Shown: positions 19,101-27,930 of the stretch, piece by piece
How the letters are laid out: the number at the start of each line of letters is the position of its first letter
How positions within the stretch are numbered: the stretch's first letter is position 1
Source of the DNA: Betaproteobacteria bacterium
Lineage (GTDB): Bacteria; Pseudomonadota; Gammaproteobacteria; Burkholderiales; SG8-39
NCBI GenBank assembly: GCA_016210745.1
Contig: JACQTO010000125.1
Location: forward strand, 1 to 64,000
Length of the DNA stretch: 64,000 nt
Direction of reading: 5' to 3'
Program-made: the position numbers and the translations under genes
The notes under the pieces: model-generated
Seen by the model: the letters and a program-made list of their open reading frames with translations, nothing else
Told to the model about the DNA's origin: nothing
Databases searched by the model: none

Positions 19101-19279
19101 GCCATGGTCTCGGGACTGGCGCCGGGCAACTCGCCGCTCACCTGGATGGTGGGAAAATCGACGTTCGGCAGCGCGGAAACCGGCAGCAGTCTGAAGCTAA
19201 GCAAGCCGAAAATCAGGATCCCGGCCATTACCAGCACGGTCATCACCGGCCGGCGGATGAATAGCTCAGAAATATTCAC
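16169..19279 (-). CDS. RND efflux permease, HAE1/MdtB-C-like
   Basis: 1036 residues, the full length for an AcrB-fold proton antiporter. The first helix IRRPVMTVLVMAGILIFG, the TM4 proton-relay block VGFVVDDAIVMLENITRH and two large periplasmic loops are present. It pumps organic compounds, as in drug or detergent efflux, rather than metal ions. The TM4 DD pair is intact. It is encoded after its periplasmic adaptor on the same strand with a 146-base gap. No outer-membrane channel gene is present, so it likely borrows one. Confidence 0.94.
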   Translation of the reverse strand: MNISELFIRRPVMTVLVMAGILIFGLLSFRLLPVSALPNVDFPTIQVSGELPGASPETMAAAVATPLEKQFTTIAGVDSMTSVSGQGITAIILQFSLDRDIDAAAQDVQSAIATVARQLPSTMTTPPSFRKVNPADAAVFYLALTSDTMPLSTVNEYAETFLAQRISTISGVAQVQVFGQQKYAVRVQVDPNALAARGVGINEVEQAVAQANVNLPTGTLSGKDRTFAVQATGQLYDAAAFRPVIVAYRNGSPIRLNEVGRVIDGVQNDKVAAYFKDKRGIVLAVQRQPGTNTIAVVDEIKKLLPTFRAEVPAGIDISVLYDRSITIRESVEDVGFSLILALVLVVGVIFVFLRSVPATIIPSVALPMCIIGTFSVMHLLHYSLDNISLMALTLCVGFVVDDAIVMLENITRHIEAGKSPMQATFDGSKEISFTILSMTISLAAVFIPVMFMGGILGRLLNEFAVTIIVAVLISGFVSLTLTPMMCSRILKPHAAQRHGRVFMWSEHVFDAVRSAYGRSLRWIMGHGRLTMVVFFAIVVATGVLYARMPKGFLPSEDAGQMFCFIEAPQDTSFEAMKEYQRRVVNIVREDPNVEAVMAFIGSTSFNPGLNVARLTITLKPREQRKPVEEVLQGLRPKLSNVMGVNVFLQNVPSIRIGGQLTKSPYQYVVRGASTEELYRWAPMIESKLKSIPGIVGVTSDLQIARPQVLVEIEREKAASMGVSVQQIEMALNNAYGSRQISNIYTATNQYSVILELEPRYQTDPSALSMLYVRSSNAALVPLNAVAKLSYGVGPMSVSHLGQLPSVTISFDLRAGLSLSEGIDLIEKATRTMQVPPTISTSFQGTAQAFQESLRGMGVLLVMAILVIYLVLGILYESFIHPITILSGLPTAGLGALVTLLLFGMEINMYAFVGIIMLIGIVKKNAIIMIDFAVQAQRTQGTSAPQAIFEACLVRFRPIMMTTFAALMGSLPIALSLGAGGDARRPLGLAVIGGLLLSQFLTLYITPVIYVYFDRLQEFALKRRTGAPLPTISAPGS

Positions 19280-19425
19280 GTTACGGAATCCGAGGCTGGA
19301 GGCGACCGCACCGGCGTGCTTGCACGGCAGGCAAGTCGCACCTCCCCTGCATGCCGCGCATCCGGTCGCGGGTCCACCCCGTCACCTATGCGCGCGTGCA
19401 AAAAATACAATCAAGCGAGGGGCTC

Positions 19426-20592
19426 TTACGATGGCTTGATGGCGACTTTGGTGCCTGGAGCCAATCGCATTTGGCCCTGGGTTACCACCTGCTCCCCCTT
19501 GGAGAGCCCCTTGGCGATGATGGTGTTGTCGCCGTCGGTTCGATCGACGATGACCTGGCGCACTTCGGCAGTCATGTCGGGCTTGACCACCACCACGTGC
19601 TGGCCTTCGGGGCCGGTCTGAACCGATTGCGTCGGTATCACGATCGCGTTCTTCTGATCGTAGAGCTTCAACTTGACGGCGACGAACTGGCCGGGCCACA
19701 GCGAGCGGTCCTTGTTCGGAAATTGCGCCCGCAGCTTGATGGTGCCGGTGCTCGGATCGACGGCGTTATCGACAAACATCAACTGGCCCACAGCGGCCGG
19801 CTTGTCCGCCTTTGGCGTGCCCGCCTCGACTGCGAGCGGACCTTTCGACATGTAGGTGCGGATTCTGGAGAGCTCCTGCTCGGGGACGGCGAAGCTCACG
19901 TAAATCGGACTCACTTGATTCAGCACCACCAGCGCATTGGCGTCGTTGGCTTTCACCAGATTGCCCTTCTGAATCTGGATCTTGCCCGGATACGCATCGA
20001 TGGGCGAGCGGATGGTGCAATACTCGAGCTGCAGCCTGGCGCTATCGACTGCCGCGCGGCTGGCGAGGGCGACTGCGTCGGCGGCCTCGGCATTGGTGCG
20101 AATCTGCGCGTAGGCTTCTTTGGAAACGAAGTTCTTTTGCAGCAATTCCTGATAGCGGCGTTCTTGCGAGCGCGTCTGATCCTTCTGGGCGGTGTCGCGG
20201 AGAAAGGCCGCCTCGGCCTGCCGTAACGTGGTTTCGAACGGCCGCGGGTCGATCTTGAACAGCATCTGACCCTGACGGACTTCCTGTCCCTCCTTGAATC
20301 CGACCTCGACAATCTGTCCGTCCACCCGCGCCTTTACCGCCACCGTAGCGTGCGCTTCGGCATTGCCGATAACGTTCAGGGTGAAGGCTACGTCCTGCTG
20401 CTTGACCGGTGCCACGGCAACGGAGATCGCCGCCGGACCCCGCGGCGCCGACTTGGCGTCCTGCGCCCGAATATCGGAACCGAAGAAATACGCGAGCAGC
20501 GCCCCGGCAAGCACGATCAGGCCCACGCTGCCGAACAACATCACGCGCTTGGCTGCTGCCGTGGAAGGCGAAGGCGGAACCGAATAATCCAT
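19426..20592 (-). CDS. RND periplasmic adaptor (MdtA-like membrane fusion protein)
   Basis: 388 residues: one N-terminal membrane anchor (RVMLFGSVGLIVLAGALLAYFFG), then the split lipoyl domain (VKARVDGQIVEVGFKEGQEVRQGQ), an alpha-hairpin rich in Gln/Glu/Arg, and beta-barrel and membrane-proximal domains. It couples the downstream RND permease to an outer-membrane channel. Its start and that of lysA upstream are separated by a 125-base gap in which I see no clear promoter. Confidence 0.92.
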   Translation of the reverse strand: MDYSVPPSPSTAAAKRVMLFGSVGLIVLAGALLAYFFGSDIRAQDAKSAPRGPAAISVAVAPVKQQDVAFTLNVIGNAEAHATVAVKARVDGQIVEVGFKEGQEVRQGQMLFKIDPRPFETTLRQAEAAFLRDTAQKDQTRSQERRYQELLQKNFVSKEAYAQIRTNAEAADAVALASRAAVDSARLQLEYCTIRSPIDAYPGKIQIQKGNLVKANDANALVVLNQVSPIYVSFAVPEQELSRIRTYMSKGPLAVEAGTPKADKPAAVGQLMFVDNAVDPSTGTIKLRAQFPNKDRSLWPGQFVAVKLKLYDQKNAIVIPTQSVQTGPEGQHVVVVKPDMTAEVRQVIVDRTDGDNTIIAKGLSKGEQVVTQGQMRLAPGTKVAIKPS

Positions 20593-20717
20593 GCGATTAT
20601 CGACGATAAACGATTGGGCTACAAAGGAGGCCGTGCCGCTTTGGACCGCTCGCAGTCGGCGTCGTTCTCAATCGGCTGGCACGCTGCCGCTTCGAATCTG
20701 CCAAAGTTCGGCGCAAT

Positions 20718-21965
20718 TTACGGCAAAAAACGCTCGGATGCAAAAAGACTTTCAACCGACTCGCGCGGGCGCACGAGGTGAACCGCGGCGCCGTCCACGA
20801 TAACCTCCGCCGGCCGCGGCCGGGAATTGTAGTTCGAGCTCATGCTCATGCCGTACGCTCCGGCCGAGAGCAGGGCGAGAAGGTCGCCTTGCTCGACGGC
20901 GAGAGGGCGCTCGAGCCCGAGAAAATCCGCAGACTCGCATACCGGGCCTACCACATCCCAGTCGACCCTTTCGACAGTGCGCCGGCGCACCGGCACGATA
21001 TCGTGCCAGGCTCGGTAAAGCGCCGGCCGGAGCAGGTCGTTCATGGCTGCGTCGACCACGGCGAAGTTCTTCACCGGACCACGCTTCAAGTACTCGATGC
21101 GAGTGAGCAGCATCCCGGCATTGCCCACCAGGGCGCGACCCGGTTCGAACAGGATTTTCACCCGGCGCTCCCCGAGCGCAGAAAAAAGACGCGCAAGGTA
21201 ATCGGAGACCGCCGGTGCTTCTTCGTCTCGGTAGCGGATGCCCAGGCCTCCACCCAGATCGAGGTGTTCCAGTCGGATTCCGGTGGCGTCGAGCACATCG
21301 GCGAATTCGAGGACTCTGTCGAGCGCGGCAAGGAATGGTTCGATTGCCGTGATCTGGGAGCCGATATGGACGTCGATTCCGACCACGCGCACCCGGGGAA
21401 GCCGCAGCGCCTTTCGGTACAGCGGCAACGCTTCCTCGTAGCCGACGCCGAATTTGTTTTCAGACAGACCGGTGGCGATGTATGGATGGGTTTTTGCGTC
21501 GATATCCGGGTTGACCCTGATCGAAACCGGTGCCGTTAGGCCGATATCGTCTGCCACGCGCGAAAGGCGCTCCAACTCGGGTTCGGATTCCACGTTGAAG
21601 CAGAGAATCCCTGCCGCAAGCGCCGCGCGCATTTCGGTTTCGGTCTTACCGACCCCTGAGAAAACGATTTTGTGCGCCGCACCACCGGCGGCCAGCACGC
21701 GCGCCAATTCACCGCCGGATACGATATCGAATCCGGCGCCCAGACGTGCGAACAGGTTCAGGATGGCAAGGTTGGAGTTTGCCTTGACCGCGTAGCAGAT
21801 GAGCGTCTCGCGGCCGGCGCACGCCTGCTCGAATTCGCGGTAGGCTGCTTCGAGTGCGGCGCGCGAATAGACCCAGCAGGGGGTGCCGTACTGGCCTGCG
21901 ATTGTTTCCAGGGGAAGCGACTCGACGCATAGCGCCCCGTCCTCGCGGAAGTAGGTGAGGCTCAC
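20718..21965 (-). CDS. lysA: Diaminopimelate decarboxylase
   Basis: 415 residues. It removes CO2 from meso-diaminopimelate to give L-lysine, the last step of lysine synthesis. Motifs of the alanine racemase-fold group IV decarboxylases are present: the PLP lysine in ICYAVKANSN, the glycine-rich HLDLGGGLGIRY, the phosphate loop FEPGRALVGNAG and the catalytic Cys in GPVCESADF. The start is a GTG that overlaps the stop of the lptM gene (GTGA), so the two are translated together. Confidence 0.96.
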   Translation of the reverse strand: MSLTYFREDGALCVESLPLETIAGQYGTPCWVYSRAALEAAYREFEQACAGRETLICYAVKANSNLAILNLFARLGAGFDIVSGGELARVLAAGGAAHKIVFSGVGKTETEMRAALAAGILCFNVESEPELERLSRVADDIGLTAPVSIRVNPDIDAKTHPYIATGLSENKFGVGYEEALPLYRKALRLPRVRVVGIDVHIGSQITAIEPFLAALDRVLEFADVLDATGIRLEHLDLGGGLGIRYRDEEAPAVSDYLARLFSALGERRVKILFEPGRALVGNAGMLLTRIEYLKRGPVKNFAVVDAAMNDLLRPALYRAWHDIVPVRRRTVERVDWDVVGPVCESADFLGLERPLAVEQGDLLALLSAGAYGMSMSSNYNSRPRPAEVIVDGAAVHLVRPRESVESLFASERFLP

Positions 21966-22081
21966 TTGCGCGACTGCTCTTGCTGTGGCCGTTCGGGCGG
22001 CGGCAGGTACAACGCCCCCCGCGTCCCGCAGGCATTCAAGGCGAGCGCGAGCAGTACAATAGCGGCGGCGCTACGAAGCAT
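21962..22081 (-). CDS. lptM: Small lipoprotein LptM (YifL/LppL family)
   Basis: 39 residues, too short for the ORF track. On the minus strand it reads MLRSAAAIVLLALALNACGTRG, a lipoprotein signal with the lipobox cysteine, followed by ALYLPPP. ACG-[KR]GxLYLP is the family signature. In Escherichia coli LptM helps maturation of the LPS translocon LptD at the outer membrane. Position just before lysA and divergent from cyaY is conserved in many beta- and gammaproteobacteria. Confidence 0.88.
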   Translation of the reverse strand: MLRSAAAIVLLALALNACGTRGALYLPPPERPQQEQSRK

Positions 22082-22207
22082 TGCGCCGTTCCGATGGAAT
22101 GTCCGAATCAATTGGCGGATGGATCTTCATGCAATCGATCTGGGGGGCTTGCAGAGCAGGGCGATCCCCGCTGTTCAAGGTTCTTCCAGCCCCTGCAAAA
22201 TTCTAGC

Positions 22208-22537
22208 ATGCGCATGACCGAGTCCGATTTCAATGCCGCGGCCGATAAGGTGCTTGCGGCGCTTGCCCGTTCGCTCGAGGAAAGCGGCGCCGACTGCGAC
22301 GCCGAGTTCAAGGGCGACGGGGTACTGGAGTTCGAGTTCGAAGATGGTGGCCGCATCATCGTCAATCGGCACAGCGCGGCCCAGGAAATCTGGGTTGCCG
22401 CCAAGTCCGGCGGTTTTCACTTCCGCTTTGACGGGGCCAGATGGGTGAACACCCGCGACGCGACGGAACTGTTCGCCGCGCTCTCGAAACTCGTCGGCGA
22501 TCACTGTGGGCGCGCGGTCGCCCTGCGTGGTCAATAG
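22208..22537 (+). CDS. cyaY: Frataxin-like iron-sulfur assembly protein CyaY
   Basis: 109 residues from ATG 22208, or 107 from ATG 22214, which gives the usual MTES start. The N-terminal acidic helix (TESDFNAAADKVLAAL), the beta-sheet segments (LEFEFEDGGRIIVNRHSAAQEIWVAA) and GGFHFRF are typical of frataxins. CyaY binds iron and modulates the cysteine desulfurase during Fe-S cluster assembly in the cytoplasm. No good Shine-Dalgarno site is seen before either start. Divergent from lptM-lysA. Confidence 0.93.
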   Translation: MRMTESDFNAAADKVLAALARSLEESGADCDAEFKGDGVLEFEFEDGGRIIVNRHSAAQEIWVAAKSGGFHFRFDGARWVNTRDATELFAALSKLVGDHCGRAVALRGQ

Positions 22538-22587
22538 CGGCTGTGCCAAGCGCCTGGCGGACGATTATCGCGCGCGCATCACCATCG

Positions 22588-24888
22588 TCAATAAAGCTGA
22601 TTCTTGATTTCCTCGGGTGAGCGCAGCCCCTCGCTTGGGCCCGGTTCAGGCGGCACGTTCTCGCGGTAAAAGTATTCGGACTTTCCCTCCGGCGACAGTA
22701 GACCCCCTTCGCCTATGGCGGCCCGCACCACGCCTTCGGGCAACGTCATAAAGGTCTCGGGCATCCCCTTGAGCGCCTTGGCCATGTAATTGATCCAGAT
22801 CGGCAGCGCCGCTGCCGACCCGGTTTCGTTCGATCCGAGCCTTCGCGGTTGGTCGAATCCGACCCAGGCGACTCCTACCAGCATCGGATGGTAGCCCGCA
22901 AACCAGGCATCGACGAAGTCGTTGGTCGTGCCCGTCTTGCCAGCCAGATCGTTCCGGCCGAGAGACCTAGCGCGCGCGGCAGTGCCGTAGCGCACGACAT
23001 CGTGCAACATGCTGTCCATCACGAAAGCGTTCCGCGGATCGATCGCCCGCAGTGTTTCGTCGCCGGCCTGCCGGATCTGCGCCTGCGCCAGTACGTTGCC
23101 GCGGTCGTCAACGATCTTGCTGATGATATAGGGCTCGACCTTATAGCCGCCAGTGGCGAACACCGAATAGGCGCGAGCCATCTGCCAGGGCGTTACCGAG
23201 CCAGCGCCCAGAGCCAGGGTGAGGTAAGGCGGGTGTTTGTCGGCATCGAAACCGAAGCGGGTCACGTAATCCTGGGCGTACCGGGTCCCGATAGCCTGCA
23301 GGATGCGAATGGAGACCATGTTCTTGGACTTGGCCAAGCCGGTGCGCATGCGCATCGGCCCTTCGTACTTGCCGTCATAGTTCTTCGGCTCCCATACCTG
23401 TCCGCCGGTATGCGTGGCATCCACTACCACCGGTGCGTCGTTTATCACCGTCGCGGGAGTGAACCCTTTTTCCAGCGAAGCCGAGTAAATGAAGGGCTTG
23501 AACGAAGAACCGGGCTGGCGCCACGCCTGGGTCACATGGTTGTACTTGTTGCGGTGGAAGTCGAATCCGCCCACCAGCGCGCGCACCGCACCGTCCTGCG
23601 GATGGAGGGAGACGAAGGCGCCTTCTACCTCGGGCAGCTGCAGGATCTGCCAGCGGTCCTTGTCGTCCTTGGCGATCCGGATCACCGCGCCGCGGCGGAT
23701 GCGCTTGTTGGGAAGCGCTTTCTCCTCGAGCGCGCGCGCCGCGAATTTCAGCCCGTCGCCGGAAATTCTCACCACTTCGCCGCCGCGGCGCCAGGCGCGA
23801 ACTTCCGACGGGGATGCCTCCAGGACCAGTGCTGCGACCAGATCGTCACTGTCGAGGTGCTCGGCTAGCGCCTCTTCGTAGGTCTCCTCGCCCTGGCCCA
23901 TATCGCTCGGGTCGATGTAGCCCTCCGGTCCGCGGTAGCCATGACGTCGGTCGTAGTCCAGCAAGCCGCGGCGCACTGCGGCGTAAGCGGCTTCCTGGTC
24001 GGCTTTGACGATGGTCGTGTAGACGCGAAACCCGCGGCTATAGACCGCCTCGGGGTAACGCTCGTAGAGCATTTGCCGCACCATTTCGGCTACGTACTCG
24101 GCGTGGACCTTGAAGTCGTCGATGTCGCGTTTGACTCCAAGCGGTGTCTTCTGGGCAGCCGCGACTTGCTCCTCGCTCAGGAAACCCAGTTCGGCCATGC
24201 GGCGCAGGACATAGAGTTGGCGCTGTTTTGCCCGGTTGGGGTTGACCACCGGGTTGAATAACGAAGGGGCTTTGGGCAGGCCGGCAAGCACCGTCGCCTC
24301 CGCGGCATTGAGCTGCGAGAGGGTCTTGCCGAAATAGGTGTGCGCTGCGGCGGCAAATCCGTAGGCCCGTTGTCCCAAGTAAATTTGATTGATGTACAGC
24401 TCCAGGATCTGATCCTTGCTCAGGCTCGACTCGATCTTGAAGGACAGCAGGGCCTCGTAGAGTTTGCGCGTGAGGGTCTTTTCCGAGGAGAGGAAGAAAT
24501 TTCGTGCCACCTGCATGGTGATGGTCGAGGCCCCTTGGCGCTTGCCCCCGCCGACGAGATTGGAGTACGCTGCCCGGACCACGCCGAGGTAATCCACCCC
24601 GGTGTGCTGATAAAAGCGCTCGTCCTCGGCAGCAAGGATCGCGTTTTTCATGATCGCCGGGACCTCGTTGATCCTCACGAACGAGCGGCGCTCTTCGCCG
24701 AACTCGCCGATCAGGACGCCGTCGGCCGTGTAGACCCGCAGCGGAATCTTCGGCTGGTAATCAGTGAGAACTTCAATGGATGGCAGGTTGGGTAAGGCGA
24801 GCAGCACCACGAATCCGGCCAATGCGGCGCCCACTATGGCCGACCCGACGAGCAGTGCCAACGGAAATGCGAACCAGCGTGACCACAT
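22588..24888 (-). CDS. mrcA: Penicillin-binding protein 1A (bifunctional transglycosylase/transpeptidase)
   Basis: 766 residues. An N-terminal membrane anchor is followed by the GT51 transglycosylase domain (catalytic Glu in AAEDERFYQHTG, then GASTITMQ), an OB-like linker and the transpeptidase domain with SSFK (active-site Ser in QPGSSFKPF), SKN and KTGT. It polymerises and cross-links peptidoglycan at the outer face of the inner membrane. The ATG follows AAAGGA. Divergent from pilM, as is usual for this gene pair. Confidence 0.95.
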   Translation of the reverse strand: MWSRWFAFPLALLVGSAIVGAALAGFVVLLALPNLPSIEVLTDYQPKIPLRVYTADGVLIGEFGEERRSFVRINEVPAIMKNAILAAEDERFYQHTGVDYLGVVRAAYSNLVGGGKRQGASTITMQVARNFFLSSEKTLTRKLYEALLSFKIESSLSKDQILELYINQIYLGQRAYGFAAAAHTYFGKTLSQLNAAEATVLAGLPKAPSLFNPVVNPNRAKQRQLYVLRRMAELGFLSEEQVAAAQKTPLGVKRDIDDFKVHAEYVAEMVRQMLYERYPEAVYSRGFRVYTTIVKADQEAAYAAVRRGLLDYDRRHGYRGPEGYIDPSDMGQGEETYEEALAEHLDSDDLVAALVLEASPSEVRAWRRGGEVVRISGDGLKFAARALEEKALPNKRIRRGAVIRIAKDDKDRWQILQLPEVEGAFVSLHPQDGAVRALVGGFDFHRNKYNHVTQAWRQPGSSFKPFIYSASLEKGFTPATVINDAPVVVDATHTGGQVWEPKNYDGKYEGPMRMRTGLAKSKNMVSIRILQAIGTRYAQDYVTRFGFDADKHPPYLTLALGAGSVTPWQMARAYSVFATGGYKVEPYIISKIVDDRGNVLAQAQIRQAGDETLRAIDPRNAFVMDSMLHDVVRYGTAARARSLGRNDLAGKTGTTNDFVDAWFAGYHPMLVGVAWVGFDQPRRLGSNETGSAAALPIWINYMAKALKGMPETFMTLPEGVVRAAIGEGGLLSPEGKSEYFYRENVPPEPGPSEGLRSPEEIKNQLY

Positions 24889-24975
24889 TCTCAGGGGGTT
24901 CCTTTCGGGGGCAATTATAGGCGCAGGGGGCTAACCTGGGCCACCCGGGGCTGAAAACAATGAGGAAATAATTGC

Positions 24976-25021
24976 TTTACAGTATGGGATGTTGTTGCTA
25001 GGATTTAACGTAGATTATACT
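24976..25021 (+). promoter_or_regulatory. Promoter region of the pilMNOPQ operon
   Basis: TTTACA-N17-TAGGAT is one possible sigma70 pair; a stronger -10, TATACT at 25016, has only the weak -35 TTGTTG at 18 bases. Either would give a leader of 30-50 bases to pilM. Confidence 0.4.
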
Positions 25022-25061
25022 TTTCGCGCCTAACAAGGCATACAAGAACGAGAATCCTGTC

Positions 25062-26144
25062 TTGGAACTGAATTTCGACATCTTCAAGCCGAAGACCCCA
25101 CCGCTGTTCGGGCTGGATATCAGTTCGTCGTCGATCAAAATGGTCGAGGTGAGCGACGCGGGCAAGGGCGGGACGCGATTGGAATACTACATCATCGAGC
25201 CCCTGCCGAAGGATGCGGTCGTCGACGGCAATATCACTAACCTAGACGCGGTGGTCGAGGCGGTGCAGCGTGCCTGGTCGAAGAAAATGCGCACGCGGAC
25301 CAAGAACGTTGCCCTGGCGCTGCCGAGTGCGGCCGTTATCACCAAGAAAATAACGGTGCCCGCCGGTTTGAGCGAGGAAGAACTCGAGCTGCAGGTAGAA
25401 ACCGAGGCCAATCAATACATTCCTTTTGCGCTGGAAGAGGTGAACCTGGACTTTCAGGTGATCGGCCCGGCGCCCTCGGGCGCCGAAGAGGTCGAGGTGC
25501 TGATTGCCGCGTCGCGCAAGGAAAAAGTGGAAGACCGGGTCGCGGTGGCGGAGGCCGCGGGGCTCAAGGCGATCGTCATGGACGTCGAATCCTACGCGGT
25601 TCAGACCTCGTTCAAGATGATCAGCAAGCAGTTTCCGAACGACGGACGCGACCAAAATATTGCCCTGGTCGACATCGGCGCCAACGTCATGAACATTACG
25701 GTGCTCCGCAATGACCAGGCGGTGTACAACCGCGAGCAGGCGTTTGGAGGCTCGCAGCTCACCCAGGACATCATGCGCCAGTACGGCATGAGCCAGGAGG
25801 AGGCCGAGAGCGCTAAACGCTCGGGCGGTCTGCCGGATAATTACGAGTCCGAAGTCCTAAAACCATTCATGGAAAATGCCGCACTCGAAATTCAGCGCGC
25901 GTTGCAGTTTTTCTTCACTTCGACCCAGTACAACACCGTCGAACACATATTGCTGACTGGGGGCTCGGCCGTCCTACCGGGTCTGGACGAGGTGGTGACC
26001 AGACATACCGAGATCAATACCGTGGTTGCCAATCCGTTCCTGGATATGGCGATCTCGCCGCGCGTGCAGGTGAAAAAACTGGCCGCCGACGCGCCGTCGC
26101 TGATGATCGCCTGCGGCCTTGCGATGCGGAGGTTCGATCCGTGA
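25062..26144 (+). CDS. pilM: Type IV pilus assembly protein PilM
   Basis: 360 residues from a TTG; no ATG is near, and the family begins just like this (FKPKTPPLFGLDISSSSIKMVEV). It is an actin-like ATPase of the FtsA fold, with the phosphate motif GLDISSSS and the second motif LVDIGANVMNI. In the cytoplasm it binds the N-terminus of PilN and links the motor side of the pilus machine to the inner-membrane alignment complex. It is first in the pilMNOPQ operon and overlaps pilN. Confidence 0.95.
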   Translation: MELNFDIFKPKTPPLFGLDISSSSIKMVEVSDAGKGGTRLEYYIIEPLPKDAVVDGNITNLDAVVEAVQRAWSKKMRTRTKNVALALPSAAVITKKITVPAGLSEEELELQVETEANQYIPFALEEVNLDFQVIGPAPSGAEEVEVLIAASRKEKVEDRVAVAEAAGLKAIVMDVESYAVQTSFKMISKQFPNDGRDQNIALVDIGANVMNITVLRNDQAVYNREQAFGGSQLTQDIMRQYGMSQEEAESAKRSGGLPDNYESEVLKPFMENAALEIQRALQFFFTSTQYNTVEHILLTGGSAVLPGLDEVVTRHTEINTVVANPFLDMAISPRVQVKKLAADAPSLMIACGLAMRRFDP

Positions 26145-26743
26145 TGCGAATCAATCTTCTGCCGTGGCGCGAAGCGCGTCGCGCGGCGCAGCGCAAGCAC
26201 ATTGCCGCCATGGCCGGGATGGTGGCGGTCCTCGGCATTGCCATTGTTATTCTGGTGCACGGCTTGCTCGCGACGCGGATCGCTTTCCAGAACGACCGTA
26301 ACGAGTTTCTGAACAAGGAAAACGCTCAACTCGACAAGGAAATCGCCGAGATCAAGAAGCTCAAGGACGAGATTGCGGCGTTGCTTGCGCGCAAGCAGGT
26401 CATCGAGAGGCTGCAATCGGACCGCGCACAGGCTGTATATCTGCTGGATCAGTTGGTGCGCCAGGTCCCCGACGGGGTCTATCTCAAGTCGATCAAGCAG
26501 CAGGGGCAGAAGGTCAATCTCACCGGATACGCGCAGTCGAACGCGCGCGTGTCGACGCTGATGCGCAATCTGGGTTCCTCGCCTTATCTTCAGACCCCGG
26601 ACCTGGTGGAGATAAAAGCCACCATGGTCAGCAACAAACGGGTATCCGAATTCAACATGAACGTGAGCCTGAAGCAACAGCAGACCGAGGATGTCGGCAA
26701 GGCCGGGCCAGCCAAGGCCGGCGCTGCGGCAGGCAAAGGGTAG
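26141..26743 (+). CDS. pilN: Type IV pilus inner-membrane protein PilN
   Basis: 200 residues. The N-terminus MRINLLPWREARR is the PilM-binding motif of the family (INLLP), followed by one membrane helix (MVAVLGIAIVILVHGLLA), a coiled coil and a small periplasmic domain. It starts at GTG 26141 or, more likely, ATG 26144; both overlap the pilM stop. It pairs with PilO in the periplasm to form the alignment subcomplex. The Ala/Lys-rich C-terminus is probably disordered. Confidence 0.95.
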   Translation: MMRINLLPWREARRAAQRKHIAAMAGMVAVLGIAIVILVHGLLATRIAFQNDRNEFLNKENAQLDKEIAEIKKLKDEIAALLARKQVIERLQSDRAQAVYLLDQLVRQVPDGVYLKSIKQQGQKVNLTGYAQSNARVSTLMRNLGSSPYLQTPDLVEIKATMVSNKRVSEFNMNVSLKQQQTEDVGKAGPAKAGAAAGKG

Positions 26744-26749
26744 CGTGGT

Positions 26750-27409
26750 ATGGGAGGCATAAAGCAGCTGCTCGAGCAGTTCAAGAACCTCAATCCGAAG
26801 GACCCCGGCGTTTGGCCGCCGCTGCCCAAGGCGGCGCTGCTGGTACTCGTGTTGGTGGCTATCCTCGTGGCCGGATATTTTGTCGATTGGTCGGGTCAGC
26901 TCGAGGCGCTCGAGGCCGGGCGTAGCCAGGAAATCAAGCTGAAGAACGACTACAAGTCGAAAAAGCAGCAGGCAGTCAACCTCGATTTGTACCGGCAACA
27001 GTTGCGCGAGATCGACAGCTCCTTCGGCGCGCTGCTCAAGCAGTTGCCCAACAAGTCGCAGATGGATGCGCTGCTGGTCGACATCAACCAAGCGGGCCTG
27101 GGCCGCGGACTGCAATTCGACCTGTTCAAGCCCGCGCCGCAAGAGCTGTTGCGTGAGTTCTACGCGGAGCTGCCGATTACGCTCAAGATCAACGGCAACT
27201 ACCATGACATCGGGCAGTTCGCGAGCGATATCGGACAGCTGTCGCGGATCGTTACGTTGAATGACATCGCGCTGGCTACAGGCAAGGAAGGTTCGATCGT
27301 CATGGATGCAACGGCGAAGACCTTTCGTTATCTGGATGAAGAAGAAGTCGCGGCGCAGCGCAAGGCCGTTGCCCAGAAGGCTGCCGGCGCCAAGGCGGCG
27401 AAAAAATGA
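26750..27409 (+). CDS. pilO: Type IV pilus inner-membrane protein PilO
   Basis: 219 residues: a cytoplasmic N-terminus, one membrane helix (AALLVLVLVAILVAGYFVDW), a coiled coil rich in Lys/Gln, and a ferredoxin-like periplasmic domain. It forms a heterodimer with PilN and contacts PilP, transmitting alignment between inner and outer membrane. It starts seven bases after pilN and its stop overlaps the pilP start (ATGA). Confidence 0.95.
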   Translation: MGGIKQLLEQFKNLNPKDPGVWPPLPKAALLVLVLVAILVAGYFVDWSGQLEALEAGRSQEIKLKNDYKSKKQQAVNLDLYRQQLREIDSSFGALLKQLPNKSQMDALLVDINQAGLGRGLQFDLFKPAPQELLREFYAELPITLKINGNYHDIGQFASDIGQLSRIVTLNDIALATGKEGSIVMDATAKTFRYLDEEEVAAQRKAVAQKAAGAKAAKK

Positions 27410-27930
27410 AACGAGCGATCATCATCGTGCTGGGATTGATGCTCCTCGGCTGCGGCGAGGAGCAGCACCAGGATTTGAAAGAGGAACTGAAAGGGCTGAC
27501 CAAGGACATGCGCGGCAAGGTCGACCCATTGCCCGTCGTCAAGCCCTATGAGCCGGTGCCGTACCAGGCCGCCGAGCTGCCGGATCCCTTCGGCCCGGCC
27601 AAGATCGAGCTGGTCACCAAGTCCGCAGGGGCAGGCGGCGGTTTGAAGCCTGATCTCAATAGGCCCAAGGAGCCGCTGGAAGCGTTTCCGCTGGAATCGC
27701 TGAAGATGGTCGGAGTGCTGCAGCAGAAGAAGCAGTACTTTGCGCTGGTGAAGGCCGATGCAACCCTGTATAGAGTGAAGGCGGGGAATTACATGGGCCA
27801 AAACTTCGGGTTGGTCACACAGGTCTCGGACAGCCAGATTCAGCTGCGCGAGCTGATTCAGGATGCGGGAGGCGACTGGACCGAGCGCGCCAGCACGCTG
27901 CAGCTGCAGGAAACGGAGGCCGGAAAATGA
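27406..27930 (+). CDS. pilP: Type IV pilus lipoprotein PilP
   Basis: 174 residues. The signal IIIVLGLMLLGCG ends in a lipobox cysteine, so the protein is lipid-anchored to the inner membrane. After a disordered linker comes the beta-domain (FPLESLKMVGVLQQKKQYFALVKADATLYRVKAGNYMGQNFG) that binds the N0/secretin part of PilQ. It bridges PilNO and the secretin. It overlaps pilO and pilQ by four bases each. Confidence 0.95.
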   Translation: MKRAIIIVLGLMLLGCGEEQHQDLKEELKGLTKDMRGKVDPLPVVKPYEPVPYQAAELPDPFGPAKIELVTKSAGAGGGLKPDLNRPKEPLEAFPLESLKMVGVLQQKKQYFALVKADATLYRVKAGNYMGQNFGLVTQVSDSQIQLRELIQDAGGDWTERASTLQLQETEAGK

